Assembly: GCA_005889075.1 (NCBI GenBank)
Contig: VBDQ01000080.1
Span: forward strand, 31,045 to 72,374
DNA length: 41,330 nt
Source: Chloroflexota bacterium
Lineage (GTDB): Bacteria > Chloroflexota > Limnocylindria > P2-11E
Reading direction: 5' to 3'
The notes beneath the pieces are model-generated. The model had not been told where the DNA came from. It was given only the letters and a program-made list of their open reading frames with translations, and did not search any database. The position numbers were made by a program, and so were the translations under genes. Below, piece after piece: positions 17,756 to 25,400 of this stretch (positions are counted from its first letter, which is position 1; every line of letters begins with the position of its first letter).

Positions 17756-17781
17756 GGGTGCTCTAGGGTACGAGACTCGGC
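17756..17781. promoter_or_regulatory. Overlapping divergent -10 boxes of two leaderless genes
   Basis: Only 26 bases separate the LCP start (minus) from the GTG of the next gene (plus). TACCCT on the minus strand (17770-17765) is 9 bases before the LCP ATG. TAGGGT on the plus strand (17764-17769) is 12 bases before the GTG at 17782. The two hexamers overlap almost entirely, so one polymerase-binding site would serve or exclude the other. No ribosome binding site is seen for either gene. Confidence 0.5.
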
Positions 17782-18288
17782 GTGCCCGAGATGGACCGCC
17801 CGGTGTCGCATTCGGCTGACTCTGCGACCCTGCGCGGCGCGCGCGCCGTCGGCATCGTCTGTGCGATCCTCTTCTTCCTCCCCGTCGTCGCCGCGATCGC
17901 GTTCCCTTCGGCGTTCCTCTTCGCCCCTTATCACCGCATCTACGAGCGAATGATCGCCTCGGTGCTGTTCGCCCTCGGACTGGGTCTTCTGCTCGCGATC
18001 CGCGATCCGGGGCGCAACGCCGGAGTATTCGCGGTCGTTGGCCTCGTGACGGGAGTCCTCGATGCTTCGGTCGTCTACGCGCTGGTCGTCGATGGTGCGG
18101 ATCCGCTGCACTGGATCGCCCAGGTGCCGATCCTCGCCGCGGTGAGCGCGACGCTCGTTGTCACGTACACGCGGCTCCGCCGTCCCCATCCAGTCGTGGT
18201 CCGCATCGTCGTCGCTGCCGTCGTTCTGCTTCCGTTCGCGTTCTTCCTCCACGACCTCGCGTACGCAACGTTCGTCGCCGGTCGGTAG
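17782..18288 (+). CDS. Four-helix membrane protein of unknown function
   Basis: The 168-residue product has a polar N-terminus of about 20 residues and four hydrophobic segments, near residues 23-47, 60-73, 81-104 and 115-128, with another at about 138-157. It ends with FAFFLHDLAYATFVAGR. I do not recognise the family. The start could be the GTG at 17782 or the ATG at 17791, three codons later. TAGGGT 12 bases upstream of the GTG suggests a leaderless transcript. Downstream lies an ABC exporter operon on the same strand, separated by 63 bases with its own probable promoter, so the two are probably separate units. Confidence 0.7.
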   Translation: MPEMDRPVSHSADSATLRGARAVGIVCAILFFLPVVAAIAFPSAFLFAPYHRIYERMIASVLFALGLGLLLAIRDPGRNAGVFAVVGLVTGVLDASVVYALVVDGADPLHWIAQVPILAAVSATLVVTYTRLRRPHPVVVRIVVAAVVLLPFAFFLHDLAYATFVAGR

Positions 18289-18351
18289 GTGCGCCCAAAG
18301 GCGCCCGACCCCTCCTGCTACTTCGCCTTCGCTACGTACTAACGTTTGGGC

Positions 18352-19110
18352 ATGCCCCCTATCGTGCAGGTCGCGGACCTGCGGAAGCGCTACGGCGAGA
18401 TCGAGGCCGTGCGCGGGATCAGCTTCGATGTCCAGCAGGGCGAAGTCTTCGGGATGCTGGGACCGAACGGAGCGGGGAAGACGACGACCGTCGAGATCCT
18501 CGAAGGTCTACGCAAGGCGGACACCGGGTCCGCCAGGGTCGCTGGAGTGGATGTTTTCGCCGATCCGAGCGGGGTCAAACAGCGCATCGGCGTCCAGCTC
18601 CAGGCGAGCGCGTTCCCAGAACACCTCACCGCTCGCGAGACGGTGGATTTCTTCGCCGCTTGCTACGACCTCGACGTCGACGCGATCGGACTCCTTCGCG
18701 CGGTCGAGCTCGACGAACGAGCTGGGCAGCTCCAGGAGCGGCTCTCAGGAGGTCAGCGACAGCGCCTCTCGATCGCGACCGCGCTCGTGAACTCGCCACA
18801 AGTGCTTTTCCTCGACGAGCCGACGACCGGCCTCGATCCCCAGGCGCGACGGAACCTCTGGGGGTTGATCCAATCGATACGTAGAGGCGGCACCACGGTG
18901 TTCCTGACCACGCACTACCTCGACGAGGCAGAGGTTCTTTGCGATCGGGTCGCGATCATGGACCAGGGCCGCATCGTCGCGATGGATCCACCGCGCAAGC
19001 TGATCGGCGATCTCCTTGCGCGCGGGTTCACCAAACCTGTCGCGCAGCAGCAGGCGAGCCTCGAGGACGTCTTCCTCGATCTCACCGGCCACGAGCTTCG
19101 CGAAGCGTGA
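18352..19110 (+). CDS. ABC-2 type exporter ATP-binding protein (DrrA/CcmA-like)
   Basis: The 252-residue ATPase has Walker A GPNGAGKTT (37-45), signature LSGGQRQRL (131-139), Walker B VLFLDEPTTGLDP and the H-loop in TTHYLDEAE. This pattern belongs to single-domain ATPases that power ABC-2 exporters for drugs, lipids or polysaccharides. It pairs with the permease gene, whose GTG overlaps its stop by 4 bases. I prefer the ATG at 18352: TAACGT ends 6 bases before it, matching the leaderless pattern in this window. A TTG two codons upstream is possible. The substrate is unknown. Confidence 0.92.
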   Translation: MPPIVQVADLRKRYGEIEAVRGISFDVQQGEVFGMLGPNGAGKTTTVEILEGLRKADTGSARVAGVDVFADPSGVKQRIGVQLQASAFPEHLTARETVDFFAACYDLDVDAIGLLRAVELDERAGQLQERLSGGQRQRLSIATALVNSPQVLFLDEPTTGLDPQARRNLWGLIQSIRRGGTTVFLTTHYLDEAEVLCDRVAIMDQGRIVAMDPPRKLIGDLLARGFTKPVAQQQASLEDVFLDLTGHELREA

Positions 19111-20201
19111 GGCAGATCGCGCGTCTTACCGCGGCGCTCCTGCGCGCCTATCTTCGCGACCGGATCGCCTTGTTCTTCAGCCTGATCGTGCCGCTCATGC
19201 TCATGGTGATCTTCGGGTACCTGAACCTTGGTGAGTTCGGACGGGTATCGCTCGCGATCGACGACCAGGCCAAGAACTCGGCGAGCGATCAGCTGACGAC
19301 CATCCTTAAAGGAATCGACACGCTCGACGTCACCGAATCATCAACGGACGCCGCGCTGACGAAGCTGCGGCGTACGGAGCTCGACATGCTCGTCGTGATC
19401 CCCGCTGACTTCGCGATCGCCCCGGCGCGTCCCGGCCAGACCGTGCCGCAGGTCACCGTGTACGGCGACGATGCCCGCCCGCAGCAGGTCGCGGTGGGCA
19501 GGCAGATCATCGCGTCGGTCATCGATCGCATCTCGTTCGCGGTCACGCAAACCGCGCCAGTGGTGGGCGTGAAGGATGAATCGGTCCAGGGTGTCCGGCT
19601 GCGCTACGTGGACTTCCTCGTGCCGGGAATCCTCGGGGTCAACATCATGCAGCTCGCGGTCTTCTCGGTCGCCTTCGCGCTCGTCGCCGACAAGCAGCGC
19701 GGGGTCCTTCGACGGATCATGGCGACCCCGGTCCGCATCGCGAACCTGCTGACAGCCCACGTGATCACGCGCCTGTTCATCGCCACGGGGCAGGTCGCCG
19801 TCCTCCTCATAGTCGCCCTCGTGCTCTTCAACGTCACGATCGTCGGCGGCCTCGGTCCGCTCGTGGTCGTCGCCCTTCTCGGGACGCTGTTGTTCCTCAC
19901 GATCGGTTTCGCGCTCGCCGGCTGGGCGCAGACGGAGAACCAGGTCCCGGCGATCGCTCAGCTGATCACCCTGCCGCAGTTCTTCTTCTCCGGCGTGTTC
20001 TTTTCGAAGAACGCCGCCCCCGAGGTGATCCGCCCGATCACCAACCTCCTTCCGCTGACCTTCCTCAACGACGCGCTGCGCGAGATCTCCGTCCAGGGTG
20101 CGAGCTTGTGGGACGTCCGAACACAGATCGCGGGGCTGATCGTCTGGATCGGTCTAGGTTTTCTCCTCGCGGTCCGCCTGTTCCGATTCGAGCGCTTCTA
20201 G
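19107..20201 (+). CDS. ABC-2 type exporter permease
   Basis: The 364-residue product has the ABC2_membrane_3 layout: a first membrane helix (IALFFSLIVPLMLMVIFGYL, about residues 17-36), a large extracytoplasmic domain to about residue 190, then five helices near 195-360. It carries the motifs DFLVPGILGVNIMQLAVF, KQRGVLRRIMATPV and an NAAPEVIRPITNLLPLTFLNDALRE-like segment late in the chain (in two parts: APEVIRPITNLLP and LTFLNDALREI). The GTG at 19107 forms GTGA with the ATPase stop. A longer frame upstream overlaps the ATPase and is a shadow. The hairpin element copy B begins 13 bases after its stop. The permease and ATPase would form an exporter of unknown substrate. Confidence 0.9.
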   Translation: MRQIARLTAALLRAYLRDRIALFFSLIVPLMLMVIFGYLNLGEFGRVSLAIDDQAKNSASDQLTTILKGIDTLDVTESSTDAALTKLRRTELDMLVVIPADFAIAPARPGQTVPQVTVYGDDARPQQVAVGRQIIASVIDRISFAVTQTAPVVGVKDESVQGVRLRYVDFLVPGILGVNIMQLAVFSVAFALVADKQRGVLRRIMATPVRIANLLTAHVITRLFIATGQVAVLLIVALVLFNVTIVGGLGPLVVVALLGTLLFLTIGFALAGWAQTENQVPAIAQLITLPQFFFSGVFFSKNAAPEVIRPITNLLPLTFLNDALREISVQGASLWDVRTQIAGLIVWIGLGFLLAVRLFRFERF

Positions 20202-20214
20202 CTGCTTTAAGCGT

Positions 20215-20359
20215 CGGCCGCCGACGGGTCCTGTCCCGGGGTCGGAGGTGCGCCCTCGCCTACCGGTCCGCTTCGCGCGCAGGACGAGCGTTGCTCGCTG
20301 ACGCGGCCGGTCAACGGCTCGTACGCACCCCACTCCCCCGTGCCACCCGTCGGCGGCCG
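20215..20359 (+). repeat. Dispersed hairpin element, copy B
   Basis: A perfect 15-base outer stem, CGGCCGCCGACGGGT at 20215-20229 with ACCCGTCGGCGGCCG at 20345-20359, encloses arms conserved with copy C: CCTGTCCCGGGGTCGG then GGTGCG on the left, and GGCTCGTACGCACCCC then CTCCCCCGTGCC on the right. Inner pairing continues (GGTGCG with CGCACC, ACCGG with CCGGT) up to an apical hairpin, CGAGC-GTT-GCTCG near 20285-20297. The whole 145 bases can fold as one long hairpin. It fills the gap between two convergent genes and begins 13 bases after the permease stop. No T-run follows. Confidence 0.85.
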
Positions 20360-20360
20360 C

Positions 20361-20954
20361 TCATGTTCCCAGCGCGTCCGCGACCACTCGGTGCACGACC
20401 GCTCGAAACTTGCCCCAGTCCGCCCAATCGCCGCCGATGCGATCGGAAGATGCGCTCGTCAATCGCTCGAGGCGATCGGCGACGGCGCGCAGCTCGGAGG
20501 GCGGAACTTCGAGGTAGTCCTCGATCTGCTCCTCTTCGTCGCGGGCCGCCAGGGTCCCGCCGACCTCGTCGAGGAGAAAAGCGAACGTGTGGAAGATCGG
20601 AGGGCCGTCGGGAGACGAGCGTGGGCGATACGCGATCTGCGCGAGAAAGGAGCGGACCTTCGTCCCGAGGCCGGTCTCCTCCTCGGTCTCCCGCCGGAGC
20701 GCGTCGAGGATCGGCTCATCGTGCGCGATCCCGCCGGTCGGCAGCCGGTAGGCACCGCGCGGGTAAAAGGTCTTGATGGCGAGGAGGAGCTTTCCGTTTG
20801 GACGCCGCACGACCATGCACACCTCTCCGAACCGGTCGGGCCGGTGGATCGGATCGAAGAAGTCGTTCGTAATGAACGCGTCGGCGCGCCGCGGTTCGCC
20901 GAAGGTGTTCGCGAGCCGGACCACCTCAGCACGGTGCGCGGGCGTCAGCTCCAT
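20361..20954 (-). CDS. NUDIX hydrolase
   Basis: The 197-residue protein has a complete Nudix box at residues 74-96 (GGIAHDEPILDALRRETEEE followed by TGL), fitting G-x5-E-x7-R-E-U-x-E-E-x-G-U with all metal-binding glutamates. Nudix enzymes hydrolyse nucleoside diphosphates linked to another group. The flanking GEVCMVVRRPNGKLLLAIKTF strand and C-terminal helices are normal, but I cannot name the substrate. It starts 3 bases after the stop of the GGDEF gene, so the two are co-transcribed and probably translationally coupled. Its stop is 1 base from hairpin copy B. Confidence 0.88.
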   Translation of the reverse strand: MELTPAHRAEVVRLANTFGEPRRADAFITNDFFDPIHRPDRFGEVCMVVRRPNGKLLLAIKTFYPRGAYRLPTGGIAHDEPILDALRRETEEETGLGTKVRSFLAQIAYRPRSSPDGPPIFHTFAFLLDEVGGTLAARDEEEQIEDYLEVPPSELRAVADRLERLTSASSDRIGGDWADWGKFRAVVHRVVADALGT

Positions 20955-20957
20955 GGC

Positions 20958-21575
20958 CTACGTGCGCTCGTACTTTCGCAGAAGATCGTCGAGCGCCTCG
21001 CGGAGGAGGACCGCCTCCTTCTTCTTGAGGCGGTCGCCGAGCGAGCGGAGGCGGCCGAGCTGTGCGCGGGAGTAATAAGAGGAGCGCAGCACCATGTCCT
21101 CGGCCGGCGGTAGGCCAACGGTGTTGCCCCCTTGCTCCTTCGCCGCGTAGAGAGCGAGATCGGCCTTGCGCATGAGCTGCTCCGCCGTCTTCGCATCGCG
21201 GGGCGCGTTCGCGACGCCGATCGTCGCCGTCGTGCCGTATTTGCCGGAGACCGCCTTGTGCAGGGCGGCGACGACCTCGGCACGGACCCGTTCGGCGCGA
21301 AGGAACGCGGCCTCGAGCGAGAGCCCGGGTGCCATGAGCGCGAACTCGTCGCCGCCAACGCGTCCGAACGTCCAGCGCTCGGCCTTCGCCCGATTCGCGA
21401 GGGTCCGCGCGGCCGCGGCAATGGCCTTGTCGCCGCTGTCCCTCCCGGCCTTCTCGTTCAAGAGGACGAGGTTGTCGAGGTCGACGAGGAGCAGCGATGC
21501 GCCGGACTCGCTGCGTAAGGCCTTCTCGAGCGCGTCGCCGAAGGCCGACGCTGATACCGACTCCACCCTTGGCAT
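20958..21575 (-). CDS. Stand-alone GGDEF-domain protein (probable diguanylate cyclase)
   Basis: The 205-residue protein is little more than a GGDEF domain. VDLDNLVLLNEKAG at 31-44 corresponds to the metal- and nucleotide-binding first motif, GGDEF is intact at 74-78, and RKADLALYAAKEQG is the typical third motif. The usual RxxD inhibitory site just before GGDEF is absent, so product feedback is unlikely. There is no sensor or membrane segment; a C-terminal basic helix (about 165-205, LRSLGDRLKKKEAVLLREAL) may be a coiled coil. It would make cyclic di-GMP. The start is uncertain: ATG at 21575, or the ATG at 21590 five codons earlier, which leaves 6 bases to the divergent deaminase start. Longer upstream frames cross that gene. 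A NUDIX gene follows 3 bases downstream. Confidence 0.82.
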   Translation of the reverse strand: MPRVESVSASAFGDALEKALRSESGASLLLVDLDNLVLLNEKAGRDSGDKAIAAAARTLANRAKAERWTFGRVGGDEFALMAPGLSLEAAFLRAERVRAEVVAALHKAVSGKYGTTATIGVANAPRDAKTAEQLMRKADLALYAAKEQGGNTVGLPPAEDMVLRSSYYSRAQLGRLRSLGDRLKKKEAVLLREALDDLLRKYERT

Positions 21576-21599
21576 ATATCGAATGCACATATATACATG
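21573..21599. promoter_or_regulatory. AT-rich divergent start region
   Basis: A 27-base AT-rich island, with CATATATCG and CACATATATACATG, lies where the GGDEF and deaminase genes start back to back. It stands out in very GC-rich DNA. Neither start has a ribosome binding site. The two start codons are only 6 or 21 bases apart, so at least one promoter must overlap the other gene's 5' end, or both mRNAs are leaderless and share this melted region. Confidence 0.5.
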
Positions 21600-22259
21600 G
21601 CGCCGATGTATGTCAACGTCCCAAAACCGGGTTCGCCCTGGCGGGTGGCGCTCGAGCAGGCCTGGGCGGCGTATGCGGCTGGGACCGTCCCGGTCGGCGC
21701 GGCGATAGCCGACATCCATGGCGTTGTCGTCGCGCAGGGCCGTAACCGTATCTGGGACGAACCCGCGCCCGGCCAGATCGGTCGAACCCGCCTCGCGCAC
21801 GCCGAGGTAAATGCGATCCTCGCGCTCTCCGCAGAGTCGTTCGATCCGCGCGCGCTCACGCTCTTCACGACCGCCGAGCCGTGTCCGCTCTGCGTCGGGG
21901 CGATCCTGATGGCGAACATCCGCGCGCTCCGCTACGCGTCACGCGAGCCGTTCGCCGGCAGCGTCGCGATGTTGCGCGCGACGCCTTACGTCCGCAGCAA
22001 GGAGGTCTCGGTCCACGGGCCCAACGATTCGCAGCTCGAGGGGTTCCTGATCGCGATCGCAACGGAGTTCCATCTGCGCGCGGCCGGTCCGCGAGTCGCC
22101 GAGCTGGTCGCCCTCTCAGCGGTGGTGCGCCCCGACGCGGTCGCGCTCGGCGAGCGTCTCTACCGCTCCGGCGAGTGGCAAGCGCTGCGCACCAAGCGCC
22201 TGGAGGAGGTCTTTTCTTTGCTCGTTCAAACGGTAGACTCGTCGCTGCAAGGCGTTTGA
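21597..22259 (+). CDS. Cytidine/deoxycytidylate deaminase-family protein with C-terminal extension
   Basis: The 220-residue protein has the zinc-deaminase active site: HAE at residues 68-70 (zinc His and proton-shuttle Glu) and PCPLC at 95-99 (two zinc Cys). WRVALEQAWAAYAAGTVPVGAAI at 15-37 is the usual N-terminal block. The first 150 residues resemble TadA-like nucleoside deaminases, but the sequence lacks several tRNA-adenosine deaminase blocks and adds about 70 C-terminal residues with no recognised domain. It probably deaminates a nucleoside, a base or a related compound; the substrate is unclear. Its stop is followed directly by the T-box leader of ileS, so that leader's promoter probably lies within this gene's 3' end. 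Confidence 0.82.
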   Translation: MAPMYVNVPKPGSPWRVALEQAWAAYAAGTVPVGAAIADIHGVVVAQGRNRIWDEPAPGQIGRTRLAHAEVNAILALSAESFDPRALTLFTTAEPCPLCVGAILMANIRALRYASREPFAGSVAMLRATPYVRSKEVSVHGPNDSQLEGFLIAIATEFHLRAAGPRVAELVALSAVVRPDAVALGERLYRSGEWQALRTKRLEEVFSLLVQTVDSSLQGV

Positions 22260-22450
22260 GGGGCGATCAACCCCGAGCCGCCGGAAGAAAGCCGCTGCTG
22301 CGGCGATTAGACCCGGCCGGAGCGGCACTCCGTTAGCAACCGCGGACGTTGAACACGACGTCGCGATGAGTGGACGCACGCTGCGTCAACTCGGGTGGTA
22401 CCGCGGCTTGCGCCGTCCCGAGCGATCGGGACGGCGTTTCTGTTTGTTGG
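22260..22450 (+). promoter_or_regulatory. T-box riboswitch leader for ileS
   Basis: The conserved T-box GGGTGGTACCGCGG is at 22393-22406. It is followed at once by a terminator hairpin, GCCGTCCCGA (22412-22421) with TCGGGACGGC (22426-22435), and a T-rich run. Just before the T-box is stem III, GAGTGGACGCA-CGC-TGCGTCAACTC. Further upstream are hairpins CGGAG-CGGCA-CTCCG and GCCGC-TGCT-GCGGC, and a wider GAGCCGCCGG...CCGGCCGGAGCGGC pairing that may be a short stem I. An isoleucine codon ATT at 22306-22308 lies in the 3' side of its internal loop and is a candidate specifier; ATC at 22266-22268 is another. Uncharged tRNA-Ile would stabilise the antiterminator and allow ileS transcription. The T-box and terminator are clear; the stem I details are tentative. 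Confidence 0.9.
22412..22448 (+). terminator. Regulated intrinsic terminator of the ileS T-box
   Basis: A 10-base perfect stem with a GCGA loop is followed by GTTTCTGTTTGTT. Its 5' half would be pre-empted by the antiterminator that forms with the T-box when uncharged tRNA is bound. It ends just before the GGAGG ribosome binding site of ileS. Confidence 0.85.
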
Positions 22451-22460
22451 AGGACGACGA

Positions 22461-25400
22461 GTGGCGAAGGCCAGCGAGAAGACGCGATTCCGGGCGGTCG
22501 GGGCGAAGCTCGACCTGGCCGAGCTCGACCATCGGGTGCTCGACCTCTGGGAGCGCGAGCGAAGCTTCGATGCGCTGCGCAAGAAGAATGCCGGGAAAAA
22601 GCGCTTCTCGTTCATCGACGGCCCGATCACCGCCAACGTCGAGGGGATGGGCGTGCATAGCGCATGGGCCCGCACCTACAAGGATCTCTATCAGCGCTAC
22701 CGTGCGATGCTCGGATACGACCAGCGGTACCAGAATGGGTTCGACTGCCAGGGCCTGTGGGTCGAGGTCCAGGTCGAGCGCGAGCTGAACCTCAACAGCA
22801 AACGCGATATCGAGACCTACGGCATCGGCAAGTTCTCGGATGCGTGCCGCGCGCGCGTCGACCGATCCGCGAATGCGATCACCAAAGGGTCCATCCGCAT
22901 GGGCCAGTGGATGGACTGGCCGAACTCCTACTACACGTACAGCGACCTCAACATCTCGCACATCTGGCACGTCCTCAAGCTGTGCCACGAGAAGGGCTGG
23001 CTCTACAAAGGACACCGCTCGATGCCGTGGTGCGCCCGCTGTGGCACCGCGCTCTCCCAGCACGAGATGATCGATAGCTACCGGGAGATGACGCACTTGT
23101 CCGTCTACGTACGGTTTCCCGTCGTGCGGCCGGGCCCGGCTTCGCCGGCCCCGGCCGAGCCCCAGACAAAGGAATCCTTCCTCGTGTGGACCACGACACC
23201 CTGGACTCTGCCGGCCAACGTCGCGCTCGCGATAAACCCCGAGATCGAGTACGTCCGCGTTCAGGTGGGCGACGAGTCGCTCATCATGGCGAAGGACGCC
23301 GCTGAGCGCGTCCTTGGGCCTGCGACAAGGCACCAAGATCCAGTAAAGGCCCGCGACCTCCTCGGCCTGCGCTACCGCGGCCCGTTCGACGAGCTACCTG
23401 CGTCGAGCGAGGGCGTCATCGGGCATCGGGTCATCGAGTGGGACGACGTCAGCGCCGCGGAAGGAACCGGTCTTGTCCACATCGCGCCCGGCTGCGGCGC
23501 GGAGGACTTCGCGCTGTCCAAGACGGAGAAGCTGCCGGTCCTCGTCCCGATCGACGAGATGGCACGCTTCGTCAAGGGCTACGGCTGGCTCGAAGGGAAG
23601 GAAGCGCGCGACGTCGCGCGGGAGATCGCCGACGATCTCCAAAAGCGAGGGCTGCTCTTCCGCGCCGCCGACTACACCCACCGGTACCCGGAGTGCTGGC
23701 GCTGCCGCGAGGAGATCGTCTTCCGCGTGGACGATGAATGGTTCATCTCCATGGACGAGCTCCGGCCGAAGCTCATCGACGCCGCGGCGAAGGTGCGCTG
23801 GATCCCGTCCGCCTCTGGGCGGCGCATGGAGAACTGGCTCCAGAACATGGGTGACTGGAACATCAGCCGGAAGCGCTACTGGGGGCTTCCTCTTCCTTTC
23901 TATACGTGCGCGAAGGGCCACTTCTTCGTCCTCGGCTCCGAGGAGGAGCTACGAGAGCGGGCGAAGAGCGGCCTCGACAAGCTGCGCGAGCTGCACCGTC
24001 CCTGGATCGACGAGGTCGTGGTGCGCTGCCCGACGTGCGACGCCGACAGCAAGCGGGTCAAAGAGGTCGGCGACTGTTGGCTCGATGCGGGGATCGTGCC
24101 GTTCTCGACTCTCGACTGGCTGCACGACAAACGGTACTGGAGCGAGTGGTTCCCCGCGGAGTACATCGTCGAGATGGTCGAGCAGGTCCGTCTCTGGTTC
24201 TACTCGCAGCTGTTCATGAGCGTGGTGCTGACCGGACGCGCTTCGTACGACACGTGCCAAACGTTCCAGCCGATGCTCGCCGGACCCGGCGAAGAGTTCC
24301 ACAAGTCGGGCGGCAACATGGTCGACCTCGTCGAGGCGTGCGAGCTCGTCGGGGCGGATGCGATCCGCTGGGTCGTCGCCCGCGAGAACCTCGAGGAGAC
24401 GATCTACTTCGCGTGGACCCCGTTTGAGGAGCTGAAACGACGGCTGCTGGTCCTTTGGAATACGTATTCGTTCTTCGTCACCTATGCGAACTACGACGGC
24501 TTCGATCCGTCGGTGGCTGCGGTGCCGGTGCGCGAGCGCCAGCTCATGGATCGCTGGCTGCTGTCGACCCTCGCGCATCTCGTTGCCGATTCTCGTGCCG
24601 CGTTCGAGGCATATGACGTGCGAAGCGCGCTCGCGAAGATGGAGGCGTTCTGGGACGACCTCTCGACGTGGTACCTCAGACGCAACCGCCCGCGCTTCTG
24701 GAAGACCCGCTCGCAGCGTGACTCGCTTGCCGCTTATCAGACGCTTTACGAGGCGCTCACGACGCTCGTGCGGCTGTTCGCGCCGGTGATGCCGTTCCTC
24801 GCCGAGGACATGTACCAGGGACTCGCGCGCGAGGCGCGCGCTCCGGGGGCTGAGGCCTCGGTCCATCACACCGCATATCCGGACGAAACGCCGGAGCGCT
24901 TGGACGATGAGCTCGAAAGACGCATGCGGGCCGCGCGCCGGGTGGTCGAGCTCGGCCGCGCCGCACGCTCGAGCGCCGGCGTGAAGACGCGCCTACCGCT
25001 GCCCAAGCTCATCGTCGTGTTCGACGCCGCCGACCGCGACCGCGGACTCGTGGCGAGCACCGGCGACCTCGCCGACATCATCACGGACGAGCTAAACGTG
25101 AAGGCGCTCGAGGTGCGAGACCACGCCGAGGGCCTCGTTCGGGAGACCGTGAAGCCGGACCTGAAGGTGCTCGGCCCCAAGCTGGGCAAGGATCTTCCAC
25201 GCGTCCGCCAGGCGCTCGCCGAGGGACGCTACGAGCGGCGCGACGGAACGATCGCTGTCGAGGGGTTCGTGCTCGCGGACACCGAAGTGCTCGTATCGCA
25301 CGAAGGCGTCGCCGGGCACGCCGTCGCGCGTGACGCCGGAGCCACGGTCGCGCTGGAGACGAAGGCGACCCCCGATCTCGAGCTCGAAGGTCTCGCGCGC

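Noticed and set aside
18939..19106. Longer frame for the ABC-2 permease starting at 18939
   Set aside because: The extra part lies inside the ATPase gene and the GTG at 19107 overlaps its stop in the usual GTGA manner.
21576..21800. Longer version of the GGDEF protein starting at 21800
   Set aside because: The extra N-terminal residues are antisense to the deaminase and contain no domain; ATG at 21575 or 21590 fits the domain border.
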